DNA of 64,000 nt from assembly GCA_024811115.1 (NCBI GenBank), contig JAKOGH010001043.1, positions 558,001 to 622,000 on the forward strand, given 5' to 3'. Made by a program: the position numbers and the translations under genes. Below, piece after piece: positions 1 to 11,819 of this stretch; within the stretch, counting starts at the first letter, position 1, and every line of letters begins with the position of its first letter. This stretch comes from Terana coerulea. Lineage: Eukaryota; Basidiomycota; Agaricomycetes; Polyporales; Phanerochaetaceae. A model generated the notes under the pieces. It did not search any database, had not been told where the DNA came from, and saw nothing but the letters and a program-made list of their open reading frames with translations.

Positions 1-214
1 CGCAAGCTCCTCGGTACATGAAAGCGCGTCTCCTTTTGAACAAAGTTCCCACACGACGCAGAAGGAAGAAGGAGGATTAACGGGCACCAATAAGTATAGC
101 CAACCCATGAGGGTAACCAAAGCTCGAGACAGTCCAGACGAGAAAGGCAAAAAATAGAATATGCTACAAGCCAAATGTCCCATAGTAACGAAGACCGCGT
201 ATGCTCGTTGTCAT

Positions 215-1593
215 TTACTTCTTCGTGGCCTTGATAATAGAAATAGCGACAACGATGGCGACGATGATGAGGATAATGAGGATAATAATGAAGCATATCC
301 ATCGTTTCTTGCGCGCGGCACGAGCAGAATCGACGGCCTTGTCCGTGTATTGGAGACTGAAGGGATAGTAAGTGAAGAACTCCAGAGACTCGACAGCAAG
401 TGCACACACCCAAGCTCAGTATCCTTCTCCACTGCGGCCGCAGTCGTCTCGATGACATTGATCTGCTCGTCTTGTTGCTCGACCAGAACGCTCATGTCAT
501 TGAACAGCTGCGCAAGCTCCGTGAGGGTCTTTTCAATCTTCTTGATGTCTTCGTGCCGCTGTTGAACTTCACCATACGCGGACTTGGCTTCGCCGTATCG
601 GTTAGAGTTCAAAAGCTACAACTGAGTAAGAAAGGGTCAATTAATCAGGCCAAAGACACATACGGCCTGGCTGAAAATCTGTCCTCCGGAGTCATCGTTG
701 ACCACTGCCTTAACCTCTTCAGGTGTCGCGTCAGGTTTCACTATGCATGGTAGCGACTCTTTAGTACAGCCCGTCCAGGTTGACAGGATTGAGAAAACAC
801 GCACCGATCTTGTACTGGCGCTCCATGCGTTGCTTGTACTTTGACCGGAACTGCTGCTCGACAGTCTGGTAGTTCTGAATCGCTTCCACGAACTTCTGCT
901 TGACAAGAGATGTCTACATGATGTCCTTTTCAGCTCCTAATCGTGCTCGCTAGAGGACTCTGTCGTACCTGCTGCTTCCGGATCTGCGCATCCCTCCCGC
1001 TGCCTGGCTGCCTCTCCAACGCCTTTATGCGGCGCTTCAGCACATTGCTCAAGGCGCTGGTATCAGCTACGAGCTCCTCCAGTTGCTGGGTGTAACGCTG
1101 CGCTGCAGCATCGTCCGTGTTATTCAGCGAGCGGTTGTGCAAGTCCGATATCCGCGACACGCTGTCGTTGTAGTTCCGCAGATCGTCTTGGATGGAAGAA
1201 ATCTAGAGGGAAAGAAGTGAAACATGATGAGACGCCCGAGCGGCATCAAGGCTGTACGAGGGCGGGAGGGACCGACCTCGCTGTAGAAGGCAGACATGCT
1301 GTCTGCGGCGAGGTTGACGTTGCTCTCCTTCGCCAAGGAGTCGAGGCTAGTCTGGCTGTCATACTGTTGCGCGTATGGGTTCTGTCTGGCACCGCCGGTG
1401 GATTGCATGGGGTATGAGTCGCTGTTCGATCGTGTCAACGAGTGTGGCCGCTCCAACAAAACTGCATACTAACGTGGCGACATTCGAGGCTTGCTGAGCC
1501 TGTAGAACCGGTTAGTTAGTCCCGTATCCGGTCGTTTTACATTGTTCAAGAACGACAACCTACCCTCAAGGCTGCGAGTCTATCTCTGGCCAT
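215..1593 (-). CDS. SSO1: Plasma-membrane syntaxin (Qa-SNARE, Sso1/2-like)
   Basis: This is a t-SNARE that drives fusion of secretory vesicles with the plasma membrane, working with a SNAP-25-like partner and a synaptobrevin. The first exon reads MARDRLAALR and is followed by short GT-AG introns. A Ser/Gln-rich N-terminal stretch leads into the Habc helical region (ISSIQDDLRNYNDSVSRISD, then QQLEELVADTSALSNVLK). A SNARE motif follows (RHEDIKKIEKTLTELAQLF through VEQQDEQINVIE, with the zero-layer Gln). The C-terminus is a single very hydrophobic anchor after RAARKKRW, ending KATKK. The length of about 330 residues is usual for the family. The start is the first ATG in a good context and directly precedes conserved N-terminal sequence. 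It lies downstream of ARG4 on the same strand, with 405 bp between. Family assignment is firm; choosing SSO1 over a paralogue is not possible from one copy. Confidence 0.93.
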
Positions 1594-1998
1594 TCTTGCT
1601 GGTGGTCGTTAGGATCCGTAGGAGGTGGTAGGTAGGGCGACTTGACGAGGTGGATGGTTGAAAAGAAGAGAGGAAAGGATAGCACAGCAGTGACCAGTCA
1701 GCGCTGCGGGAGATGAGTAGGATAGAGGATGAAGGCAGGGAACGAAAGGAGTGAGGCAGTGTTTCGCGAACCAGCACGGGAAGAGCTTGATGGTACCGCT
1801 TGCGTCCCAACTGCGACGAAGCGGAAGTTGCCGCATAAGCGCCGCTGTGCTACGGCCTCCAGCCGCAGTGCGACACCGCAAAGATCAAACGGCCACGGAC
1901 AACCTGTGAATGGGCCGGGGATGGAGGCGTTCAAAGCGAGAAGAACACATAGCACATTCGAAAACTGCCTAAAATCACATCCAGACGGTCGATGTACC
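1594..1998. other. Spacer between ARG4 and syntaxin genes
   Basis: This 405 bp stretch holds the 3' end of ARG4 and the presumed promoter of the syntaxin gene, both on the minus strand. Open frames on either strand here show no conserved protein and look like chance. No clear TATA box, repeat or RNA gene was seen. Confidence 0.5.
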
Positions 1999-3768
1999 CT
2001 AATTTTGCAAAGCTGTACGGAGGACAGAAATCTGCCTATCCACCATGACACGGCTTGGACCACCAATCGCCTGTCGCCGCTCGACACTGGCTTCGAAGTC
2101 AAAGACCGACCGCACATCCTCAGTGAACTTGTCACTCAGACCTTGGTAGTCTTGTAGCGTCAGCTCGTTGATCTGGCATTTTCGGGATTCCGCGAGCGCA
2201 ACGGCACGCCCTGAGATGTGATGGGTTTCACGGAACGGGATCTAGGCAGACACATGTCAGGTGCCTGGATGACAAAGGAGTACTAGTGGACTTACTCCTT
2301 TACGGACGAGGTAGTCTGCAAGGTCGGTGGCAAGCACGTCCATCGTCAACGCTTTAAGCATTTTTTCGCCATGTACCTAGGGAAAGATTTAAGTATGAAC
2401 GTAAATTGAGGACCATAATTTCTACACAGACCTCCATCGTAGCGATGACACCTTCCGCAATCTGGAACGAAGCTGAGATGGTGTCTACTGCGTCGAAGAG
2501 AGGTTCTTTATCCTCTTGTAGATCCTTGTTATATGTCGATGGCAAACCCTTCAGGGTCATGAGGAAGCCAGCCATCTGATACGCAACAATCAGCCTTTGT
2601 TTGCGTAGAAAATTCGGAAACAAGTCACCCACATTGCCGAACACGCGGCCAGACTTTCCTCGCAGAAGCTCAAGAGAGTCTGGGTTCTTCTTTGCGGCAT
2701 CATGCTCGAGCCGGTACTGTTGAAAGCATCGGTCTGAAGCTCAAGAGTAAGGAGAACGACAAGACGTGCCTGTATGCATCGCTCAAAGTCACGAAGCCAA
2801 ACTCAGCTGTGGAGTAGATGATCAGGTCCTCCGCCATCCGGCTCATGTGGGTCATTGCCAAACTTCCCCACATCATGAACTCGACAATGAAGTCGCGGTC
2901 GCCAACTCCGTATAGGCTGTTCTCAGCGACTGACTGGAAGCCGAGCTCCCGAGCAAGAAATTCACGATCCACAACGAAAGGGTTTCCGGCGAGGGCACCG
3001 GAGCCCAATGGCAGGACAGCGACACGAGGAATCAGTTGCTGGAGGCGTTGGAGGTCGGCATGGAAGGAGAAGGCGTGCGATAGGAGGAGATGGGACCACC
3101 GGATGGGCTGTCCTCGCTAAAGTCCAGAATGTACGAGGTCAAAAACACGAAGATGCCGGACTGAATACACAAGTTACCTGAAGGTGGGTGTATCCAGGCA
3201 TCAGGATGTCCTTCTCCTTGTCCGCACGCTCTACCATAACTCGGATGAGTCCCTTGAGCCCAGCCTCGATTGTCTTAACCTGGTTCATGAGCCATAGCCG
3301 CATGTCCGTTGCAACTTGGTCGTTTCGTGATCGGCCAGTGTGCAACTTGCCGCCTAGCGGGCCGATGAGTTCGCTCAACCGACGCTCGTTTGCAGTATGT
3401 ATATCCTCGTCGTCGGGCTCAACCGCGAACTAGTGGGATATGTTATAAGTGAGCGCATGCAAGCCATACACATGTGACATACCACGCCATCCGCCCACTC
3501 CTTACTGACAGCCTGGAGCCCCTGCACAATCTTCTGTTCCTCCTCATTAGTCAGGATGCCCACTTTCGTGAGGCTTTTTGCATATGCGATGGATCCGGCG
3601 ACATCCTCTGCGTACATGCGCCTGTCGTATCTTAACGACTGGTTGTACTCATGCATCCTGCCTCGTATGAGCAGCTGTTCACGCCCGACACCATCCCACT
3701 CACAAAGGGTCAGTCTTGCCGGTAAACCGTCCGCCCCAAAGTTTTTGTTTGGTCGGGAGGTCTGTCAT
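1999..3768 (-). CDS. ARG4: Argininosuccinate lyase, frame broken at signature loop
   Basis: This enzyme splits argininosuccinate into arginine and fumarate, the last step of arginine synthesis. The start [20 protein letters not shown] is typical. Later exons give the conserved blocks [18 protein letters not shown] and [11 protein letters not shown], then [20 protein letters not shown] and [20 protein letters not shown]. The C-terminus ends [19 protein letters not shown]...ALQN. An intron at 2717-2769 begins with GC instead of GT; removing it restores [12 protein letters not shown]. Directly after this the family signature GSSxMPxKxN should read [16 protein letters not shown], but one A is missing in the A run at 2691-2693, so the literal sequence shifts frame. 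With one base added, the following exon is fully conserved. An assembly error is more likely than a dead gene, because every other exon is intact. Two TGACTC sites lie upstream. Confidence 0.93.
2717..2769 (-). other. Non-canonical GC-AG intron in ARG4
   Basis: On the minus strand the exon ends GATGCATACAG, the intron starts GCACGT and ends CAACAG, and the next exon starts TACCGGC. Splicing here gives the conserved SDAYSTGSS of argininosuccinate lyases; no GT donor gives the right frame. The length of 53 bp matches neighbouring introns. GC-AG introns are a known minor U2 class. Confidence 0.75.
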
Positions 3769-3869
3769 AGTGTGTTTGAAGGTTTTGTCGAAGGTGCAAT
3801 AGGTTTGTGAAGAGAACAAGGTTCAGTTGCAGGGGTTACGGTGAGCGCGAACTCAACAAACGTTCTTAC

Positions 3870-3895
3870 GAGTCAGAATGACCTACTTAGAGTCA
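3870..3895 (-). promoter_or_regulatory. Possible Gcn4/CPC1-type sites upstream of ARG4
   Basis: Two copies of GAGTCA on the plus strand (TGACTC on the ARG4 strand) sit at 3870-3875 and 3890-3895, 20 bp apart and about 105-130 bp upstream of the ARG4 start. TGACTC is the core of the bZIP general amino-acid-control site TGACTCA. Each copy differs from the full site at the last base, so this is suggestive only. Confidence 0.35.
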
Positions 3896-4097
3896 TAGAT
3901 CTCGATCGTCCAGCGCGATCTGAGATCCACGCGTCACGATGAACACGACACACACGACACAGCGGGCACTGCCAGGGCACGCGTACGCGTTCTGCCAGGG
4001 TAGGCCTGAAGTGCGCCACATTAATAATTACAGCATGATACAAAACGAGCACGAGTACTGAACAGGCATGATTCCTACGAGATACACGACCTAATAA

Positions 4098-5014
4098 TCA
4101 ATAGTGTATTTTGTTCAAAAGCAGGAAGAAAATATATGCAAATGTCGAGGCGCCTGCGTATATGGCGACGCGAACCGGGAATTCATTGAATGTCAAGAAA
4201 GGGTATGGGACTATTCAAGACAAGAAGAGGTGAGCAATCGCGGAAGTAGCGCAAGGTACATGCCAACAGATCACTTACAGGTTCCATTGAAAGTAGCGCA
4301 GTACTCGACCCAGGAGGAGTACCAGAGACCCGCAGCAGCAGCTACCAGCGCACCGGCATAGCGAGCATAACCCTTGGAGTATTTTTTCTCAAACATGAAA
4401 AAGTCCAGCAGCAGTGTGGTGCCGGGAACAGCATGAAGTGCAAGATCAAGCGACACAGGGATGCGAATAAGGCCGGGGGCAGCTTCGGCGGAGGTGGGCT
4501 CCCACTCGCCAACTTCGGGTGCCCTCAGAATGAGGTTCGGCATGAACAACACTAGACTCCAGTAGATGGTAGATATAACCGCTGCCAACTGCGAACCGTC
4601 GAGCTTGTTGACGAAGATGTATGTGTGGCATAACTTACGGGCATTGCAATCATAAAAACGGCACGTTTCACTTTCCGGAAAACTGCAAATACATGCATTA
4701 AATTTCTTCTGTGCAGAATGGTGACTCGTTTTTGGCGTACTTTGTACCGATGAGGCTATATCAGCCAAAAGGCTTAACGACATCGTAGCCCAAGCAACAA
4801 CTAGACTGAGGAAATCTTTTAATGAGCTGTACAGCAGAAGTGAGAAATCTGCAACGCACCCTTGTATAGTCAAGAATTGGAAATGCCCTCCCTTCTGTTT
4901 CGTTATCCAGTTGTTGTTCGGAAGATGGTCCAGCTGGAACCAAGCATAGGCCATGACGGCTGCCGCTGTAGTGTGTAACAGAACGGCACCTAGTCTGAAA
5001 AAACCGGTGCTCAT
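4098..5014 (-). CDS. AIG1/ADTRP (FAR-17a) family membrane hydrolase
   Basis: This is a multi-pass membrane protein of about 250 residues after splicing. The start is MSTGFFRLGAVLLHTTAAAV, and hydrophobic segments follow throughout. Animal AIG1 and ADTRP are membrane threonine hydrolases that cleave fatty-acid esters of hydroxy fatty acids, using a Thr and a His within the membrane. Both positions appear kept: Thr in GGHFQFLTIQG and His in LDLALHAVPGTTLLLDFF. The final intron runs from GTAAGTGATC to TTGAATAG; splicing it gives a typical FPYPFLTFNEFPVRVAIY ending and stop TGA at 4098-4100. The substrate in this fungus is unknown. The gene is divergent from ALG3, with only 147 bp between the two start codons, so they probably share a promoter. 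Confidence 0.85.
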
Positions 5015-5161
5015 CTCGGATTCGTTTCGCAGTTGGCTGAGGGTCGACGGGGACGATGGTGGTCGGAGTCGAGCACCGAGCCGTGTGACGAGGCGTCCAG
5101 CATGCAGGCCGTAATGTGCGTGATGAGGGTAATATTCGCGCTTCGGCGCTGCGGCGTCGCG

Positions 5162-6713
5162 ATGCCTTCCTCCTACCCACACCTGCTTTCGGTTCGCTCT
5201 CCACGGGATCTCTTGCAATATGTCAAGTTTCTGCTCACGGACCGTCGCTACTTCCTTACCCTCGCCACCCTAGTCATCCTCGGAGATGTCGTCCTTACCC
5301 AGCTCATTATCCGCTGCGTACCATGTCAGGATCTTCCACGTCTGTCGCGAATGAGCAGGAGCTAACTGGGGTGTTACAGACACTGAGATTGACTGGGAGA
5401 CATATATGTACCAACTCGAGCTGTACTTGAACGGAGAACGAGACTATGCCTTGATATCTGGGCCAACAGGGCCTCTGGTGTGAGTACTCTGCCGAATCTG
5501 CTTGTGGTCTTGGTTAACTCGTCTCGGCAGTTACCCAGCAGGGCATTTATACATTCACCGAGTAATATATGGCCTCACCAAGGCAGGTACCCAACTCGGT
5601 ACCGCCCAGCAATTATATGGCTTCGCCTACATCGCGTCGCTTGCACTCACCTGCGCCATCTATTATACGGCTGGCAACGTGCCAAACTGGACATTGCTAC
5701 TCCTGCCTCTCAGCAAGAGGCTCCACTCGATCTATGTTCTCCGACTCTTCAACGACTGCTGGACAGTACTAGGCTCTCAAGCGTCTATTCTTGCATTTGC
5801 TACTGGTCTAGATTCCTTCGCAATACTACTATTCAGGTATGATGGCATTGCGTATAATGCTGGTCACTTTGCTTATGAACGGTCAGTACCGCAGCATCAG
5901 TGAAAATGTCTGCATTGCTTTATCTTCCAGGTATCCTCGTCATACTCTTCAAACGCAGAGGCCTACTACCGACCCTAGGATACCTCGCTCTATTCGTGTT
6001 CAGTCAAGTCGCAATCGGGTGGCCATTTTTGGAGGAGCACTCTCGGTCTTACCTCAAGTTCGCCTACGAGTTTACACGCACATTTCTCTACAAGTGGACA
6101 GTGAACTGGCGATTTGTACCTGAAGATACATTCTTAAGCTCGGCGTGGGCAAGGGGACTTCTCTTCTGCCATCTAATGACACTGGTTGCGTTCGGCTGGT
6201 TCAAATGGTGCCGACGCGATGGTGGCGTCCTTGCAGTTCTCAAGAGGAGCCTAGCCAAACCTATAGCATCTCCGAAACTGGTGCCAATGTCTGCCGATTG
6301 TGAGTCTGTACGGGATAGACGTTATGCTATTCACGAGACTAACACATGAGACTGCGGTAGATGTCGTAACAGTCCTGTTCACCTGTAACATCGTTGGGAT
6401 ACTGTTTGCGCGGTCCCTTCACTACCAGTTCTACTCCTGGTATGCTTATCAGCTACCATTCCTTGCTTGGAGGACGCCATACCCTGTGGTCCTGAAGTGA
6501 GTGGCTTTTACGATTCAGCTCGGGTCTTTCATCTCAATCCCTATCTTCAGGCTGACAACGTTACTCGCTATTGAGTATGCCTGGAATGTGTACCCGTCTA
6601 CTTCCTTCTCTTCAGTAATTCTCTTGTTAGGAAACGCTTTGCTTGTTATCGGGGTATGGTTTGGATACGCAGAAGGGAGGGATGTACCACGGCATATAAC
6701 CAAGTTGGTGTAG
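5162..6713 (+). CDS. ALG3: Dol-P-Man alpha-1,3-mannosyltransferase
   Basis: ALG3 acts on the lumenal side of the ER and adds the sixth mannose (alpha-1,3) to the dolichol-linked N-glycan precursor (EC 2.4.1.258). The conserved N-terminal lumenal motif [18 protein letters not shown], then [12 protein letters not shown], identifies it. Later exons give [46 protein letters not shown] and [18 protein letters not shown], all ALG3 hallmarks, with many membrane helices. The exon junction near 5837-5885 looks out of frame until the acceptor ATGAACGGTCAG is used; it then reads [13 protein letters not shown]. Start MPSSYPHLL was chosen because it directly precedes the conserved region; an in-frame Met lies further upstream. 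It ends [16 protein letters not shown]. Confidence 0.93.
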
Positions 6714-7026
6714 TCATTGGCGATGTGCACATACATCCCAAAGCCTTTACTGTCTTCCTAACTTATCTGTCACTGTGTCAGTCGCTCTGCTGTGTTCGTT
6801 AGTAAGCAGTACCTTGAGATGAGTGAGCCAAACTCCCGGAAGCGCCTTCGGTTTGAGATGATGGTCGTGATGGCTGCAAAGTGTAGCTCACCCCATCCAC
6901 ACCTCTGCACGTCTTCTGCTTTTACACCTCTGTCTATACCCTCTATTTAATTTCACAAACGGCTCTTCGTGCGTTGGAGTGTACTCGGCTGTTTTCTTTT
7001 TGGGAACGTGCGGGACATAGCGTCCA
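6714..7026. other. ALG3-TRS130 spacer
   Basis: This 313 bp region holds the ALG3 3' end and the presumed TRS130 promoter, both on the plus strand. It is moderately pyrimidine-rich near 6890-6950. Nothing else was recognised. Confidence 0.5.
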
Positions 7027-10000
7027 ATGACTAGCCAAAAGGTTACCATAACCTTTACCGCTCCTCCGTCATTTCTCGCGACGGAACACTGGAAGCAAGT
7101 CAACGCCGCTCTTCAGTCTCAATTGCCTTTACGGAATCTGCACTGGAAGCCTTCCTCTCGTCCAAATCTCCGTACCATCCAAGAACTTCATGTGAACCTG
7201 GTCCCCCGGATGCTCTGCGAGATGAGCATACATCACAGGTCCCACAAACTATGCTGGAGAAGCCTCTGCTGAGCGCGTATATTGTTGTATGCGAGGTATG
7301 TTAAGTGCACCTCTATTTGGGGTGTGTATGTTCAGTGATTTACGTAGGACACAGACGTCTACAAGAACTCAGTTAGGAAGCAGATCAAGGACTGGCATTC
7401 CACGACTGTTCAACGCAAGAACCAGGAATGGTTGATCATACACATTGTGCGCCCGGATTCCCAAAAACACAGGAGCGAGGCTGTTTCAAATGAAGGCCTC
7501 CGTCTTAGACAAGATAAAGGCCGACTTCAATGTGGACAAGCGGGACCGGTGAGTGCATATGAGCTTCCATTGCGCCTCGACTGACTCGCTCGCAGCTGTG
7601 TCCAGCTTGTGTGGTCTTCGGACTACGAGAACCCTGCAGCGTGGGCAGACCTCATAAACAAGGTCAAGGACGGAGTTCTCTCGGCATTCGACAATGCTAT
7701 TACGCAACGTGAGGAGGAAGTCAAACGGTCTGAGAGTCAAAGGCAGATGCCAGGATGGAACTTCTGCACATACTTTCTTCTGAAGGTGATTCATAACACT
7801 ATTACGCCTTCCCTCATACCTGACCGTTGAGCGCATAGGAAAGCCTCGCGTCTTCGTTCGAAGGCATGAGTCTGTATGATGAAGCTCTCATCGTGTACGA
7901 CGAACTCGAAGCGTTATTCTTCCAAGTTCTTCGAGATAAGAACCTCTCCTGGTTCGGAACCTTGGCTACCCCTACAAACACGGACGACTCTGCACCGTTG
8001 TTGTCAGTGACGAAGAAGCCCTACAGAGATCTTATACTGGCCAACTCGATATCGATATTCGATTTTCGGGTGTATCTCCTCGCTAGGCAGTGTGCGCTGT
8101 TGAGCAGCATGAACAGGGTAGTAGAAGTTGGGAAGAAAGTCGTGGCTTTCTTGAATACCTTTGGCCGACGCCTGCGAGAAATTCAGGTATGCAAAACCTA
8201 ATGTCGACATGTTCATGGAAATTGACCGCTTCCACAGGAAGAGCTTCCGCCTCACTTTCTCGAGTCATGGATATATTCCTCTACTCTCAGTGTTGTGGAC
8301 CAATGCAATGCGTGGGCGAAGTCCGTGGAAATGAACAAGGCAACTCTCGCTTCTTTCAATGCCGTTAGGGGCGAGCTTTTGGAACTTGCACGACATCAAG
8401 TAAGTTTCTCTCTCTCCTACATCGTCATTGCAGTAGCTTACTTCTACAGATGGACATCCTTGGGATCGATTTCGGCTTCCTTGTCAACCGGCCTCCATTT
8501 TCAGATGCACTGCCGAAAAATAGACCGGAAGTCAACCCGGCTGCTCTGGGGCCTGATTCGCTTGCCTCGATATCAAAAATGGATCTGCGTACCGCGCTGC
8601 AAGACAAGGAGGCGTTCTTCGAGTCATATATTGCCCTCACAAACCGGGCGATAGAACTGTATGCCAGCGCAGGGCGTCGGAAATTCGCTTTGCGGATGCA
8701 TGGTAGCTTAGCCGCCCTAGACGTGTAAGAGATTCCTCCTCCCCTTAAAATTGCACTTCAACTCACCAAATGTGGGCTGCAGCGTGCGAAATCGATTGAG
8801 TACCGCGCTACAGACTTACACCTCTCTGCCGGCGCATTACGCACCTCATGGGTGGACTTCGCTCGAGGCATTCATGCTTACGCGTGCACTGGATTTACAT
8901 GAATCCGCAGAGAAGCCACATGACAAGGACTGGCTGCTGGTGCTGCTTGAGTATCTCAAGGCATACGTGCAGGATCTGGGGAAGGCACTACTCATCACCA
9001 AGGACGACCATGTTGCGTATACTTCGGCCCTTGTCAAGGCACTAAGGGAAGCGGCTACCTCTATGGAATCGGGTATACAGCTCGCCGCTTCATTATCCAC
9101 TTGGTGTTGACGTACTATGTAGATCTTACACATCCAGATCATCCTGCATTAGCGGTCACCATTGCAGAACCAAACGCCTCTGTAACAGGCACACGTGATG
9201 GGGCTTTGCTGAGGGTCACCGTCAAGAACTCGCTGCCTTGCGTATGTCCATGTCTCTTGAATGAGACAAACGTGGTCTGATGACGCCGCAGGCTGTGCCG
9301 ATTGATGAAGTCTGTGTCATACTGACGGGGCGCGAGAATGACCGCCTTGCATTCTCTGAAAAAGTGGAAACATTAGAGCCAGGGTCCAACACACTTGCGC
9401 TCTTTTGCCCGGTGAGTGGATGGCGAAATCGTAGATTTCTTGGTTGAGCTTATCCATGGCTCATAGTCTGCAACAGCTGGGACATATTCACTCCACAGTG
9501 CCGAAGTGAAGCTCGCGAGAGTCACACTGCAGTGGTTGCGTAGCCCAACCTCGGGCAAGAACAAAGCCAAAAGACCGCCGATACTCGTTCGTATCCCCAG
9601 GGATCTGAGAGCCCTTGATATTAAGCTGCAGCAACCGGAGTTAGGTATGTTCATGAGTGCAACGCAAAGTGGGCCGGCAGCTCAAGATTGACTGCAGTTG
9701 AACTTGGTGCATCGTCCAAGGTTATTGTGCTGCTAAGCACCGGCCGTAATGATGTCACCAAAGCTATGCTACGTCTCTCGGCGCCTTCAGGTGTGCAGTT
9801 CCATCCTGACCAGGCTCAAGTGGAGGGCGAAGGTATGCACTGCACTATGTCACTACTTCCATATCACTCATGTCGAGTGTATAGAGAAAGTGTCTTTCGA
9901 GGCGATCGACGGGTCGATCGTACTATTTGACATGGCCAAGGACACTACAGTGAGATTGTCTGTGCCTCACACGGATGCCTCTGCTTTTCATGCGATGGTA

Positions 10001-11567
10001 ACTCGTTCTTTCGTACATCATCACTCTCAGGCTGAGGGTGGCCATTCAGCGTGTGAATCTCTCCGTCGACTATGCGACGTCAGAAGAGCCGACCATCACA
10101 CGAGCAGTGAAGCTACCCCGAGTGATCCTCACTTCACTTCCTCTTGCAGTGAACGTGGAGGATTTCTTCCGCGGCACGCGGTGGGCAACATGACTGCTCT
10201 TATGGTACGTTAAGACTGACCAGTCATGACTAGGCTCTTCACAAGATTCACCCTATCGACGACTTCACATCAGCATGTACGCATAAAGTTGACGGAACTT
10301 CGGTCGACAAACCCCGATGACGATGGACTGAAGATATCTAAGAGTCTAGTGCAACAGTCAAGGGTAACCGTAAGCCTTCGCATACCAATGGCTGTTGACT
10401 CGGCTCGATGCTCAGGGAGAATTGATAGACTGTGACCCCAGAGCAGCCAGGAAAGTTTCTATTCCAACTCGACTCCAAGAAGGGAAAAGGTACTTGGCTC
10501 TCAGTTTAATAGGTTTCCTAAACTGACTGGTAACAGGGAAAGATCCGTTGCATCTTCACATCACCTACCGAATGCTTCGTGAAGGTAACGTTACCTTTTA
10601 TCCGACATGCCCTAGGTTTACCAAGTTATGTAGAGGTGGAGTCGTTCATTGAACAGGCTGTGGACGAGGCCTTGACTTCTTTGCCGTCAACATCGATGCA
10701 TCGGGATCTACTAGTGAACAAGTTCGTTCAGGCTCTAGAGAAAGACGCGTCATGGGTAGAGCTCTATGGCATTACTGGAGAACTCAACGTCCCCGGCCTC
10801 GTTAATGACGATGAGATAGAGGGCCAAGCGCTTGCACTCACATCTGAAGTAAGTGCCATTTCTCTCGTTTCTGCTATGCCTATTGAATGACATATAGGTT
10901 CTGAAGCGAGGGAGGCGGCCCGAGGACCACGACGAGGATTGGCGTCAGATTATCATTCCTCTCGACGTCCCTCAGATGCACGTGAGTCCATCTGCCATGA
11001 GTGATAACTGCTCACTCAGGCTCCATCACAGATACTGGCCGCGGCGCGCTTGCGTATCTTGTCCAACGTGTTGACCGGCGGCGACTCGTTAGAAGGCTTG
11101 CCGCCTCTTTACGCAGGACAGCCGATTACCGCCACGCTGACAATTGAGACATCCTTCCACTGGGCCCCGCTTGAAGACATTGACAAGAGCGTTTACCTGA
11201 TGCGATTTGACATAGAGGAGATGACCAAGGACTGGCTGGTCAGCGGACAGAAACGAGGGGACTTCATCGCAAAGGTGAGATGTTTCCCAAGTCCGACATG
11301 TTGAGAATTGCATTGACACTCTGAAACTAGGATGGGCAGATATTCGAGACCCCCGTTACGCTAATTGCATTACACCACGGAGAGCTGGTGCTGCCCAAGG
11401 TTGCAGTGCAAGCGCTGCCCTTGACTGGGGAGAGTAGGATGAGGTCGGCGGTTGTGCCGAGTTGCGAAACACATCAGGTTCATGGTGCAGAAAGCGTACT
11501 GGTACTCCCGCGTGGAGGGCGGACGACATTCGTGGTTAGCATGGGAGATCGTAATGCAAACCCTTGA
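7027..11567 (+). CDS. TRS130: TRAPPII subunit Trs130 (TRAPPC10), one frameshift
   Basis: Trs130 is a large subunit of the TRAPPII tethering complex, the exchange factor for Ypt31/Rab11 at the late Golgi. The start is MTSQKVTITFTAPPSFLATE. The N-terminal block continues RTIQELHVNLVP, then in a shifted frame DALRDEHTSQVPQTMLEKPL and IVVCEDTDVYKNSVRKQIKDW, which is typical of TRAPPC10. The shift falls on the C run at 7203-7207, where one more C would join both parts; no intron can explain it. Later landmarks are MPGWNFCTYFLLKE, SLPAHYAPHGWTSLEAFML and a beta-rich C-terminal half (DKDWLLVLLEYLKAYV, ETPVTLIALHHGELVLP) ending MGDRNANP. The product is roughly 1,200 residues across about 20 exons. 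Stop TGA is at 11565-11567. Confidence 0.92.
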
Positions 11568-11819
11568 AAGCTGTATTCGTAGTAATTTATCTTATTTTTT
11601 TCTTCGGACGAGCGGACATCCGTCCACGCGTCACGTCACCCGTGACATATACACATCGCGTGCGGTCACGGCGGACTCGAACGCGCCGTTGAGCGTGACG
11701 CGCCCGTTGACTTTCCTCACCTGACACCACCCTCCTACTTACCTTCGGCAACGCTTCGGGCAGCGACCAAGATACCTGGGGCAACGTTTACGACGCTGAG
11801 ACCCACCGACTGACTGACG

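Noticed and set aside
5830..5905. Apparent frame break in ALG3
   Set aside because: The acceptor GAACGGTCAG at 5885 joins the exons in frame (FSTAASVKM).
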